From Spinacia oleracea (taxonomy: Eukaryota > Streptophyta > Magnoliopsida > Caryophyllales > Amaranthaceae), in assembly GCF_020520425.1 (NCBI RefSeq), contig NC_079492.1, positions 115,851,157-115,915,156 on the forward strand: 64,000 nt of DNA. The letters are read 5' to 3'. This document shows, in pieces, positions 12,103 through 24,109 of this stretch. A model generated the notes under the pieces. It saw nothing but the letters and a program-made list of their open reading frames with translations, was not told where the DNA came from and made no database searches. The translations under genes and the position numbers were made by a program. Position 1 is the stretch's first letter; the number at the start of each line of letters is the position of its first letter.

Positions 12103-13246
12103 GGAAATTTTGTGAAACACTACCTTAATGTTTTGACGTTTTGTGAATTACTACCTTATAAAAACTTTTTTATATTTTCCTACCTTATAAGTTTGATATG
12201 TTTTAGTAACACTACCTTGTAACAGAAAACGTTAAATCTCTCCGTTTGTGAGCCCCACCCCAACGACTTTATTTCATTTCTCTTTCTTCTTTCTCAAGCT
12301 CTGTTCTATACTTCTCTTTCTCAATCTTTGTCTTCTCAAATCTCAATCCTCTTCCTTGAAGTCCCCTCTCAAATGGACAGCCAACAATAACATAAGGTAT
12401 AATCAAATAGACTTTTCATTTGTCATCACTTGGAGGAGGAATTTTCTTCTCTGTTTTCATTTGGTTTATGATTTTGCATTTTATATTTCTTTTTACACGA
12501 AGGGGGTACTTTGAACTTTTGATTGACAAGACCTGAGGCACCTCTCTATTCCTCAAAAATAAGCTATCGGATACTAAATTATTAGACGTAAATAAAACTA
12601 TTGAAGTTCATTGGTTTTGTCAATAACAAAACACAAAAAAGGGTGTTCCACATATTTCAAACTGATTGAAGTGGAGTAGCTCAATTGGATGCGGGTTTTT
12701 GATTAAAGTGTAAAAGTCCAGGACACTCTACTGTTGATTACTGCTCAATTGGATGCGGTTGTTAATTCACTCTCAGTCTCGATAGATTGCAATTAAAATA
12801 GTGGGAGCAGAAATACGCAACTAGTGCATTTTGTTTTTCATGTTAATGTGGGGGGTATAGTATGCTTTTAAATCGGTGCACTGCTTTGTTATTTTGGAGT
12901 ATGATATGACTGGTATAGTATGCTTTGTTAAGCGTTTCATACAACAGCATGTCGAGATTCGAGAATGAGATTACTAAAGGAATATTGAGAGGGGATTTCA
13001 AGGAAGAGGATGAGAGGATAAAGATCGAGAAAGATAAGTAAAGAATAGAGATTGAGAAAAAGAAAAGAGAAATGGAATAAAGTCGTTGGAATGGGGTCCA
13101 CAAACGGAGAGATTTAACGGTTTCTGTTACAAGATAGTGTTACTAAAACATATCAAACTTATAAGGTAGGAAAATATAAAAAAGTTTTTATAAGGTAGTA
13201 ATTCACAAAACGTCCAAACATTAAGGTAGTGTTTCACAAAATTTCC
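12103..13246. mobile_element. Mutator-like non-autonomous element 2 (9-bp TSD)
   Basis: The ends are GGAAATTTTGTGAAACACTA and its complement. The inverted repeats run about 250 bases inward (12103-12370 against 12990-13246). A perfect 9-bp target duplication, ttttaataa, flanks it at 12094-12102 and 13247-13255. Open frames at 12248-12514 and 12843-13103 are the two arms of the inverted repeat read in opposite directions, not genes. The interior has no transposase. Confidence 0.87.
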
Positions 13247-13255
13247 TTTTAATAA

Positions 13256-13839
13256 TATGTATAAGCCTTTCAACATTTCTCCACACTCTTCATTCCCTTG
13301 TGAAGTCAAAGTTTGACCAAATATATTATCGTATTATCCGTTGCCTCTGAGGTTGTCTGGTTAGTCAGATTGCTTGAGGAGATTGGAGTAACAAATTTGA
13401 AATTAACCTATGAAAATCAAAACCCCTTTACTTTCAAAAATAATCACGGGAGAATAATCATCAACAAAACTCATGCTAATGTACAATATCTTGATATTAT
13501 TTTGGCTCGATCTCTTGGTCGACATGGACGTCATAGACTTAGATTGTATGTGTATCTCATTAATTTTTCTTTTGGTAATAGTAAGGTTAATACATTTGAA
13601 CTTATATTTATAATTATTAGGTGAAATTGAGAAGAGGTAAAAGTTGTGAACCAAATGTGTTTTTTTTGAAAGTAAAGTTGTGTCCCTATTCCCATTTTAA
13701 TATGGGGACAAACCATAACCAAAAAGGTGTGGAGTGAGTAGCCAGTAAGTAGTCCAAAAAGCTTATAAGTTTTGGCAACAATAGATCACTTATATTGGAA
13801 CAATGTGTTAATGCTTTTTTGTACTTCATAGATGGCTTA
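13256..13839. other. intergenic sequence
   Basis: The open frame at 13313-13624 shows no family features, and its opposite-strand shadows are equally long. No element ends seen. Confidence 0.35.
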
Positions 13840-16695
13840 TGTAATCCCCCTGCTTTGTTTTAAAAGGATTCAATATACTACTTATACCATCAAGGTGCAC
13901 CTTTCTCTTAATGAGCCCGTATACTACAATACTCCACAATTAAGCGTTGTTTGGGTGGGAATAGTCTTAGGATGGGTGTCCTCCTGATAAGTTTTTCATA
14001 GAGCGCATGAGTGAGGACAAAATGCGCTAGAAGAACGTACATGTGGTGGTCTGTAGGGCCAGTTGTTGGTCCAAGATGCTCATTACGTGACAATCAACTC
14101 CACCCTAATTAAGGTGTGGGGTGTTACAAATGGTATCAGAACGACACTGCGACCGTGCACTGATTCTATTGATTTATGATCCCAGGCTAATCGCCTAGCG
14201 AGGGAGAATTCTAGGGCTTTATCACCGACTATGGACAAATGTGTGAGCATCTTTCAACCTGGGGTTGGATTTCAGTTTCTAGGCGCAACGAGGAGGTTGC
14301 GATCTGTTATAACCAAAAGCGTGCCACGAACGATTGGGAACAAACCCTGCAAATACAATATAGGACAAATAGCAAAGACAATAATAATAGACACAAGTGT
14401 TTATGAGGAAATTTAGATTTTCTCCCCTCAAATATTATCGTATTATTAAGTTCCTACAGAATAACACAATAACCCCTCAATTGATGATTCCTCTCACCAT
14501 GTATTTTCCCTCTTTTCTCTTATTTTGTAGCTAGCTAGGCCTAAACCCCCTTTTATAGGCTAAACTAGAAATCCACGTCTACTAGAATTATACTTGCTCC
14601 CCAAGTCTAAATAATTCTAGAGATTGTTACATACCAAAATATATCTACTTTCCTAATTACAATTCTAATTAAACTAGGAAACAATATATTAAATCAAACA
14701 AGTCCGTTTCGTATTTTTGTCAACTTAACTAAGTTTTGTTTATTTCCTAACAAACCTTCCCTTAAACTCAACTTAGTCTCTTCGCGAACTAACGAACAAC
14801 TTTCAGAGCTTGCCTTTCCTTGAGCCAAAACTTGTCCCTCATTGCCTCCATCAAGTATGAAGAGATTTTGTTTGTTACGCCGTCCCTTCAAGATCACACT
14901 CCTAGCCTTGGTGACCTCAAACTACCTCCCTCAATATGAATAGCATAACCCAAGCCATCCAAACGACCCAAAGATATAAGATTGCAATCAAGTCTCGAAA
15001 TGTATCTCACCTCTCGTAATTTTCGAGTCTTCCCATCATGTGTCTTGATCTCAACCTCACCTATACCCTCAACCTTAGCCTCTTCCCCGTTTGGCAAGGT
15101 AACACACAATCCATCACTTTGTTTATAAGAAGTAAACCACTCCTTCCTACAACAAATATGTTGTGAGCATCCCGAATCTAAAATCCAACCCTCTTTTGTA
15201 TTTTTTTTCTCCTCCACCATTAGAGCCATATCTTCATCAATAGCAATAGTAACAGCACCTCTAACCCTTCCGTTCCTCAACGCCATCAAGTCTTTCTTGT
15301 ACCTAGGACACTTTGATTGTATATGCCCTACCTCGTCACAGTGCCAACACTTGATATTAGGGTTTGTAATGCTCGCATTCTTCTTGCCTTTTCAGTTATT
15401 GCTACTACCCTCCGCTACCAATCCTGCTCCTCCATGGATTGATGATGATCCCCCTTGCTTCATGAACCTCTCCGCCTTGAATAACGCCACCACAGTATCG
15501 TCCAAAGCAATTGTTGTCTTCCCTACAAGTAAACTAGTTATCCCAGAGTTATACCTTTTAGGAAGAGATGTCAACAATAAAATTGCTTTGTCCTCCTCCT
15601 CGATTTTCACATCTAAACTCGCCAATGGGGTGATCAATCCATTAAAATTATTCAAATGGTCTTGTAGTGCGCTATCTTCCTCCATCTCGAGTGAATAAAG
15701 GTCTTTTTTCAAGAACAACTTGTTGGCCAATGACTTAGGTGCGTACATCTTAATCAATTTGTCCCACAACACTTTTGGATTATTATCCTCTAAGACGTTG
15801 TACTTGATCTCCGGTGCAAGAGCCAATCTAATCGTACTAGTAGCCCGTAGTTGCATATCCTCCCACTTGTCCTTGTCCACCGAATCGGGTTTCTAATCCT
15901 CCAAAGTCTTGTGAAGACCTTGATGTATAAGAATATCCTTAATTGTACTTTGCCATAATGAGAAATTCGTCTTCCCATTAAAAAGTTCTACCTTATACAT
16001 GTTCCCGAAATCATCCATGACTAAACCCAGCTCTGATACCAGTTTGTTATAACCAAACGCGTGCCACGAACGATTGGGAACAAACCCTGCAAATACAATA
16101 TAGGACAAATAGCAAAGACAATAATAATAGACACAAGTGTTTATGAGGAAATTTAGATTCCCTCCCCTCAAATATTATCGTATTATTAAGTTCTTACAGA
16201 ATAACACAATAACTCCTCAATTGATGATTCCTCTCACCAATGTATTTTCCCTCTTTTCTCTTATTTTGTAGCTAGGCCTAAACCCCCTTTTATAGGTTAA
16301 ACTAGAAACCCACGTCTACTAGAATTATACTTGCTCCCCAAGTCTAAATAATTCTAGTGATTGTTACATACCAAAATATATTTACTTTCCTAATTACAAT
16401 TCTAATTAAACTAGGAAACAATATATTGAATCAAACAAGTCCATTTCGTATTTTTGTCAACTTAACTAAGTTGTGTTTATTTCCTAACACGATCCTAAGT
16501 GGGGGTGATTGTCATCCCTATGTTTTGCTTTAAAAGTATTCAATGTACTACTTATACAATCAAGGTAAGTTTTCCAAGGTGTACATGAGTGAGGAAAAAA
16601 TGCGCCGAAAGAACTTTTGGTGGTCTGTGGGGGCAATTGTTGGTCCAAGATGCTCATTTCGTGACCATTGATCGGCTCCATCCTAATTAATAAGT
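13840..16695 (+). mobile_element. TRIM-like LTR element, split by a copia insertion
   Basis: Two related blocks form the long repeats: 13840-14128 (starts tgtaatcccc, ends gtgttaca) and 16510-16695. Right after the first lies 'tggtatcaga', the usual initiator-methionine tRNA primer site, and just before the second is a purine run 'aagtggggg'. The internal part is only about 190 bases once the nested copia element (14305-16489) is set aside, and has no coding capacity, which fits a terminal-repeat retrotransposon in miniature. It is old and degraded: the repeats differ widely and the right one is incomplete. Confidence 0.5.
14305..16489 (-). mobile_element. non-autonomous Ty1/copia element, gag and protease start only
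   Basis: Near-identical LTRs lie at 14305-14752 and 16045-16489, with TGTTA...AACA ends. The 5-bp target duplication cgatc is at 14300-14304 and 16490-16494. Orientation is minus: the primer site tggtatcagagctggg lies beside the right LTR and a purine tract (aagggaagg) beside the left one. The internal 1.3 kb holds a copia gag (UBN2-type) and the beginning of the protease (WILDSGCSQHI). No integrase, reverse transcriptase or RNase H is present. The LTRs show roughly a dozen substitutions over about 445 bases, suggesting about one million years at usual plant rates. The coding part is a fossil with a few breaks. Confidence 0.88.
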
Positions 16696-17817
16696 ACGTA
16701 GCTGAATTTTCTAATTGCAACAACATATTTCGTTATTTATTTAGTTAAATAATTCTCAACCATTCCTTAATTAGTGCATTAGACATTATAAAAGTATTAG
16801 TTTGTAATATAGAATATAATCATTCAATACAATTCACATAATATAAGTTTATTTTTCTTACGTTACATTTATTATTTCCTTCAGAAGGGTTGTTTGTTTA
16901 TCCATAAAATACTATTTATGTGTGAGGTATTGATTTCATATTATCTAGTAGAAGCCAAATTTCCGCTACGATCTCTAACACGTATACATATATAGACTAT
17001 GAACATTCCACTTAGAAAAAAGTTCAAATCATTAGATCTTGATGGAAAATTTTACGTCCTAATAGTACATTTGTACCTCAACTATATAATAATATGACCT
17101 ATTTCCCATTAGCTTAATAAGTTAACATATGTAGTTAATTAAACAAAGAAAGACTTGGTTGCACGAACAAGGGAGGAAGAGTCTAAATTACATAAAATAA
17201 TTGATTATTAAGCATTAAATTACACCTTAATTAAACAGTTTATTGTAAGGAACCAACTGACTAGATCCTACTACATCAACAGCCATGATCTGCTGGTTTC
17301 CCAAGTCCTTAAAGATGTGTTTAATTTAATGAGTTAGTACTATTCAATTAGATCCAACGGTGAATATTAGGGCTTAGTGTTAGTTATTAAAGCAGCTTTG
17401 ATATTTGCTAATCAACCCATGGCCATGCATGTGATTACCCCTTATTTTGGGTGTTATATTCTCAACGCCCTTTTTCGCTACTTCACAATTGTTTGATCCG
17501 GTTTTTTTGGCTCGGGTTACCCGAGTAATTACCTGGATAGCTTTTACTATGCCTTTTTCCAAAAAAATAATAATTATAATTAACTCCTACTCTTATTAGG
17601 TTAATGATTTTATCATCACTTATTATATTTCATTTGCAAAAAATAACATATCACATGACATAGCCAAGTAGATAAATATTAGCATTTGAATCAAGTGGTC
17701 ATGGGACCAGATATTGTATAAACTATATTTGAATTTTGGGATTTTTGAATATAGAATTAAATAGGGGAAAACGCCACATGGTATGCTAAACTTCGTTACA
17801 AACGTCTTTTAATATAT
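16696..17817. other. AT-rich intergenic sequence
   Basis: No gene or element recognised. Confidence 0.4.
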
Positions 17818-17819
17818 TA

Positions 17820-18499
17820 CGCCCCCCGTTCCTAAATACGTGTCCACTTTGGACATTTACATGGTAATTAATAAAATTGAATGGTGTGTAAGAGATAGAT
17901 TGAGAATGTTTTTTTTTTGGGAAAAGAAAAAGTAGATAATTGTTTACTCCCTCCGTCCCGGAATACTCGACCCGGTTTGACCGGCACAGAGTTTAAGGGA
18001 CTTGAATTGACTTATTTAATTTAATAGGTAGTAGTTGATAGTGGGGTTTTATTTTAATGTAGTTAGTGGGAAATGTGTAAAGGGGTGGGGTTGGGAGAGA
18101 GTAGGGGTTGAATTTGTAATTATTTTTTGTATGGAGTAGGGGGTAGGTGGGTTAATAGGGGTGGAGTGAGAAATAATATAATATTGTTAGAATATTTCCA
18201 TTTAGAAACAGGTCAAGTATTAAGGGACGGCCCGATAAGGAAAACAGGTCAAGTATTCCGGGACGGAGGGAGTATTAATAAAGTATATATAAAAGTGGAT
18301 GTGGTGATCGAAAAGTGGTAAAAGTGTAGAATGTGTAAGAAAAAATAACAATGATTTATAGAAAAGTGGGAAAAGTGTGTGGAAAACTGGGAAAAGTGTA
18401 TGGAAAAGTGGGAAAGGTGTATGTCCAAAAATGGAAACTGGACACTTATAAAGGAACGCTATTTATGGGAACTGGACACGTATTTAGGAACGGAGGGAG
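17820..18499. mobile_element. Stowaway-type MITE (outer), interrupted by a second MITE
   Basis: The left end reads 'cgccccccgttcctaaatac' and the right end 'gtatttaggaacggagggag', an inverted pair of the 'ctccctccgttcc' class flanked by TA (17818-17819 and 18500-18501). A second MITE at 17947-18272 is inserted within it. Near the right end (18355-18430) a short ggaaaagtg repeat occurs. It has no coding potential; open frames here are shadows of repeat sequence. Confidence 0.75.
17947..18272. mobile_element. Stowaway-type MITE (inner, nested)
   Basis: The ends are ctccctccgtcccggaatac and its complement, with TA duplications at 17945-17946 and 18273-18274. It lies inside the MITE at 17820-18499, so it is younger. 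Length 326 bp. Confidence 0.85.
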
Positions 18500-18501
18500 T
18501 A

Positions 18502-19173
18502 CTATAGATTCTACATTTTTACTAGAAAATGTATTTTTCCTTTTTAACCATTTAATGGTTTGTTTTGGTCGAAACCATTTTCCATTTGAAAGGAAGGAAA
18601 AATCACATTTTCTCCTTACCTCCCTCTTCTCGTTTTCCATCAACGTTCACTCGTCCGATCCACTCTCATTTGCTTTTCTCTATAAATTTTCTTGTAAGAA
18701 ACCAAATAGAGGAAAACTTAGCTAGTTTGGAATTGTGCTTTCCTTGAAAATTCACTTTAATTTTACTTAAAAATATTTTTAGTTAAACCAAACGGAACCT
18801 AACTGGGTAATATAATACATTTTTGGTTGTACCATATACATGGTTTGATCACATAGGGGATATGTAATATAAGGCATTATGATTTTTCCTAAAAAAAGTA
18901 AAAGGGATATGCACTACAAAATTATGCATTATTAGAGACTATTTTTGAGACATGTACTATAAACATCTCGAACTTGAGACGAATTACTTAAATATTGCCT
19001 CTAAATAAAAATTGAGAGGTAATTTTAAATGATCAAAAGGCCGGTCTCTAATTCGTAACGGATTTGCCAGAATTTTGAGACGTCTTATTTCCATCTCAAT
19101 TTCGATTTTAATCATCATTTTGTGACGAACTTAAACTAATTGGAGACGAAATTTGTCATCTTTATAAAAGTGA
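18502..19173. other. intergenic sequence
   Basis: No gene recognised. 'gagac' repeats around 18940-19160 resemble degraded MITE sequence, but no matching ends were found. Confidence 0.3.
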
Positions 19174-19175
19174 TA

Positions 19176-19531
19176 CTCCCTCCGTTTCTTTTTGTTCTTT
19201 ACGTTTTTCTTTTTGGGTGTTTCAAAATGTTCTTTATATTTCCTTTTATATTATCACATAAATGCTTTAATATTCTATCAAAATCTATGTTCAGTGATTA
19301 TTTTAACCAATTAAATTCATTGGGTCATTTAATCTCTCACACTTTTCTATTGAGACATTAAAATTTTCTCATTTTCCCAATATCAGATTTTTTTTATAAA
19401 AGTGAAAATATTATAAATAAACGTAAATTTCTTTGTTTAAATAAAAAAATAGAGGAATTTTAATGCATATTAATTAAACGTTAATAAACGTGTAAAAGGT
19501 CAAACGTAAAGAACAAAAAGAAACGGGGAAG
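19176..19531. mobile_element. Stowaway-type MITE
   Basis: The ends are 'ctccctccgtttctttttgt' and the complementary 'acaaaaagaaacggggaag', flanked by TA at 19174-19175 and 19532-19533. Length is 356 bp, with no transposase. The open frame 19140-19361 lies mostly inside it and is not a gene. Confidence 0.82.
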
Positions 19532-19537
19532 TAATAA

Positions 19538-19961
19538 TCTATACCTAGTCTATACCTAGTATTTAAAAAGCAAAACCACATTTTATTAGATGACACGTGT
19601 CAACACATTTGATTAGATGACACGTGTCGTCCATTCTTTCCTCCATCAATTTTGCATTTTATTTTATTTTTTCTTTGTTGTTTGATATATTACACAACTC
19701 TAATTGCCTCTTTAACTTCATCTTCTTAATACAACATCAATTTACCAATCTATTCATTCAACATCTTCCACTTCATCTTCTCGAATAACAGCCAATATTA
19801 ATACACTATTTAATTTATGTATTATTTCAACTTCAAAATTTACCTCTATGTAAATCATATATTCTCTTTAAAATCACAGGTCAACAAAATTAGAACTTAA
19901 AAAGATAGATTAAATAATCACTATACAACCGCCCGTTCTTTGAACGGGCTCAAAAGCTAGT
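19538..19961 (+). mobile_element. non-autonomous Helitron, copy 1
   Basis: It starts TCTATACCTAG after an A and ends in hairpin GCCCGTTCTTTGAACGGGC, then tcaaaagCTAGT followed by T. TC start, hairpin, CTAGT end and A/T insertion site are all Helitron hallmarks. A second copy in opposite orientation is at 55694-56096. The first 16 bases are partly doubled (tctatacctag twice). No Rep/helicase gene. A paired acacgtgtc motif lies near the 5' end. Confidence 0.87.
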
Positions 19962-20252
19962 TAACTTTTTAAAACCAAAGCTGTTACACTATTTTTCTTA
20001 TCACCAATTGGCTAATTGACTGAAGGGGTGCACATTTAGAAATAGGGGCAAACCTAAACCTAATAATTGAATTTTTGTTTACATTTTAATTTTTTTTATA
20101 GACCATGGAACAAAATCTTGGTGTAACTTTTTTTTCAATTTAATTTATTATCATTATTTGTTCTAGTAGTACGTATTTATGAGTTGTAGACTGTAAAAGG
20201 TGGTTAATAGATGCGACAAGTTTAAGCAATCACGACGTGAAGCCAAATTCCA

Positions 20253-21379
20253 GGATTTTTTACCAAACTAGCTACTTTTACAATTTTATTTACCAAAATG
20301 GCTACTTTTAAAATCTATTTACCAAATTAGCTACTACGTATAATTTATTTACCAAAATGACTATTTTCATTTTGTGGCAAAAACAATTAAACTGGTTTTG
20401 TTTGATGCATTTTTTTAGTATAGTTAACCGGCTTTTTGGGGGTTTAGTTATCTTTTATTTTTGTTTACTTTATAATTCCAATTAATTTTTCTGTTGAATT
20501 TTCCCATAAATAATATAAAATGTTGCTCTTGATGGTTTAATTTTGATACATACACGATACAGCATAGTAATACTTTAAGTTCATTTTTTTTTACCCATTT
20601 TAATATTTTAATTATGTTTACTTTTTGACAATATAAACTCCAATGGTCGGAAATTTTTTATTATGCATGCTTGTTATGACGCATTATCTTCTCAAGTTAC
20701 ACACTTGCTACATATTTCTTGCTCCAATGATAAGTTAATTATTAATTAATTATTTTAATTAATTTTTATTCAATTCATAGTTTCAACTTAATAATGAGAA
20801 ATTACAGTAATTTAAAAAATAAAAAATTACAATTGAGTATAGTAAGATAGTGGTCCGACTTGTAGGGATAATAGACGCAAAAATTTGCATTGTTAGACGC
20901 ATTTATTGCACGCGTTACTTTTCTCCTTCATGTCACTTTCACGCACACGGTTTTAGAGTATGTTAAATTCTTGGTTGATCGAGTTTGCCAAGCAAATTCG
21001 TTTTACACAACGAATTCGCGTAGCTAAGAGATCGGATTAACAATATCTGCAACAAGGTTCAACTAATTTCTTTATATTTGTAATATTTGCGAGCAAGTCT
21101 TTTAAAAACTTTGAAGTTGCTAAGAGGCTAAAAATATAAGTAAATTGTCAATCGGTTCATTAATAAAAAAATTCATATCGGTTCACTGTGTAAAAAAATT
21201 AAACCGGTTAATTGGTTTTAAAAAAACTCAAACCGGTTTATTGGTTTTTAATTGAAAGTAAAAAATTAGCTACTTTTTTTTTGAAACTAATTAAAGAATA
21301 GCTACTTTGGAAAATACAATTTAAAACTAGCCGTTTTGATAAATAAAATTTTAAAAGTAGCTAGTTTGGTAAAAGATCC
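20253..21379. mobile_element. Mutator-like non-autonomous element 3 (9-bp TSD)
   Basis: The left end GGATTTTTTACCAAACTAGC pairs with the right end GCTAGTTTGGTAAAAGATCC, and the inverted similarity extends over 100 bases inward with repeated 'accaaa.tagctac' blocks. A perfect 9-bp target duplication, caaattcca, lies at 20244-20252 and 21380-21388. Length is 1127 bp. There is no transposase or recognised captured gene. Internal tandem-like 'aaccggtt' motifs occur near 21190-21240. Confidence 0.85.
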
Positions 21380-21388
21380 CAAATTCCA

Positions 21389-22870
21389 TCACCAATTCAT
21401 CACTTCTCCATTCTCTAAGGTTTCCCAACGTACAATTGTACAAAATCCAAAATTAAAATACGCATCTTGTCTAATTTTATTTTATTTTTATACCTGTAAT
21501 GCATACGTGTATTGCATGAAGTCACAAAGACATATAGGCTGCATGATTCTCCATATAAAAGCTAAATTATGACGTTCGTGCGTAATATTTTGTACGAATA
21601 TATATTCTGATTTATATTTGTTTTGTTTGAAATGATTTTTCTTCTCGAAACATTTTTTTTTTTTTTGTACAGTTAAACAAATTTAACATGTTAATAAGAG
21701 TATAATAAATATTATACAGGGACACATAAAAAAGTTAAAGATTTGTGGGGATCTCTTCTAAAGCAGTGAGGACTTGAGGTGAAATATTTTGAAAAATAAA
21801 GCAAAATTTCGTATGAAAAATGCTGATGTGCAATTTGGGTGGTGTTTAATTTGAAGTACGTTATCCATTATCCTACTCAAAGTTAGCTCCATACGCCAAG
21901 GAAATGCAATTTGGATATAGACATGTAGTTCAATATTGCTGCCATAATGCTATTATTGATTTATTGTTAATTGACCGCTCAACCATATATACATGAATAG
22001 TTTAAATGGATAAATTATAATTACATTACCCTCAATCTCAAACTAATTATGTTCAACCTATCTAGCTATAAAAAAATATTGTACATGACTCCATGAAATT
22101 ATCTATCATCTTCAAGTTTCGGTAGCTAGATGTGGAAAATGTTGCTTCAAACCTGAGAAACCTATAATTCCATATGCCAAATTACGGTACCAAAATATCA
22201 TACAGAGTATATCAAGGCTATAGACGTATGATTGTATGAATTGAAGTTGTAGTACTCCGTACTACGTAATTACGTTACGCGGTATCGCGGTCTCCACCAT
22301 CCTTACTAATTTAAGAAAGAAACTTAATTTTTTGTTGTAGTTGTGCGTGTCGTCCTTTGTTACCCAGCCTCCCACTTAACAAATTTTGTGTCCATATACT
22401 TCGTAGTAGTATACTAGTATTGCACTAACAAAGAAATTAAAATAAGAATAATGAAAATTAAAATGGACGTACAAGATAAAAAAGCTAAAAATCGATCAAA
22501 TTTATATGACCAGTATAAAAGAGTGACACGCAAATTGTGGTATAGAAGATTCGAACTTCATATATTAAAGGGCAACCAAAAATCTGATTTCATTATCGAT
22601 TATGTAACAAAAGATGAACAAAAAAGAAATTAATAATTAGATATTGTAAATCTACATTTCCATTGAAATGTTCTAGCTAGGATCAGTACTTTCTTTTGCC
22701 TTATTTGATTAAATCTAAACTAGTAAAGTAATAATGCTAGAAATTAGAAAACAAGCTAGGTTTAATTAAGTAAAAAAAAAAGGATATAATAAATTGGTAA
22801 GAAAAGTTGTCTCAAGTCTAAACTAGAGTTTTGTAAAGGGGGAAAAGGCGAAAATTGGAAGAAAAAAGTA
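21389..22870. other. intergenic, 3' side of the LBD gene
   Basis: No gene recognised. The open frame 22451-22633 has no family features. Confidence 0.4.
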
Positions 22871-24109
22871 TCAATCAAAATATGAAACACTATTATGATC
22901 AGTTGAAATAGAAGTAAACCCGTTATTATTGGTGGTACCAGAATGATGATCAGGCGGAGGTGGTGGTGGTGGCGTATACAAGGAAGCTGCACCTGATGGT
23001 GAAGACGAAACCACAACGGAAGCTGAAGGAGGAGGCGGTGTACCTGGTCGTGGAGGTGGTGTGGTGTCTTGCTGGGGCTGAGATAGCGGCTGTTGATGCG
23101 GAGGTGATTGTACTTGTGGTAAAGTAGCAGCTATAACCGCGGCGGCAACGGAAGTAACCAAAGAATTATGATGATGATGAAGATGAGAATGAGGATGATT
23201 ATTATTGTTTGGATTAGTTGCAGACATGAGGGTATTAGCTGCCTCTCTATATTTGTACTTCAAAATCTCAGCCCTAACTGCATTAAGCTCCGCATGTATT
23301 GCTTGAACTTGTTGCTGTAAAGCTGATATTGCACCCATGCACCCATATACTGGATCTCTTAACCTGACGTTTGCTTCGTATACTAGACTATTCGCCGCGT
23401 CTGCCCTTTGGTTATCCGGTACTTCCTACAACAAATTAAATCACCACAACAACCATAAGCATTCATTGCAATAAGAAGCATAAGTTGTCCGACCTTTTAT
23501 GGTTTTGGTTGCTCGATCTGTTTCAACTGTTATATTCAGAACACCAAAAATAACAAGGGTTGACTTGAACATACCATAAGCAACTTGGAGACATTGCTAG
23601 CACCAAAGACTTTATGAACGGCAGCGAACTTTTGAGGTTCATGAGGGGAGAAATAAGGAGAGAAAGGACATTCCTCGGCACACCGTCGGCGGAGAAGCTT
23701 GCAGGCAGCACAAGGGGTGATGGTGTTCAAAGTTGACCCTAAAGAAGGAGGACCTACACCTACGCCCATCATCTGCGATCTCCTCTCTACAATAATCTGA
23801 TGATGATTATTGTTATTATTATCATAACAGTTGTTGCTTGCCACCATTGATTTTGCAGCATCGATCTCTAACTTTATTCTTTTCCCTATTCCGTCCTCTT
23901 CAAATCTCTCCCTGCAATCAACATTCCACCAACTCCATTCAATCAATCAACCTATAATATTTTATTTAAATTAATTAAAATAACATAAATAATTAAATAT
24001 ATACGTTAATTACCAAAGAATAAGTCTTATGGATCCAACATAAACAAATTAATTTTTAGTATATCATTCAACTCAGCTCAGCTCAACTTCTTTACCTTTC
24101 TCTGAACAT
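22871..24109 (-). CDS. LBD15: LOB-domain transcription factor, LBD15-like
   Basis: This is a plant-specific nuclear DNA-binding protein. I propose three exons: 24109-24096, 23911-23575 and 23425-22871, all with GT/AG borders, giving 301 residues. The first exon is only 14 nt. Joined to exon two it gives [18 protein letters not shown], closely like the N-terminus of Arabidopsis LBD15, which is why I prefer this start to the in-frame ATG at 23946. The class I LOB domain has the CX2CX6CX3C zinc-binding block at Cys72, 75, 82 and 86, the GAS block [15 protein letters not shown] at 100-114, and the coiled-coil L-x6-I-x3-L-x6-I at 153-171. The tail is rich in Asn, His and Pro with a run of seven prolines. 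The Arabidopsis relative is linked to meristem and secondary-wall control; a similar role here is inference. No damage seen. Confidence 0.93.

Noticed and set aside
12248-13103. Serine/phenylalanine-rich frames on both strands
   Set aside because: They are the two arms of the inverted repeat of one Mutator-like element.
18351-18725. 124-residue frame with repeated VGKVYGK
   Set aside because: Translation of the ggaaaagtg repeat in a MITE, running into unrelated sequence.
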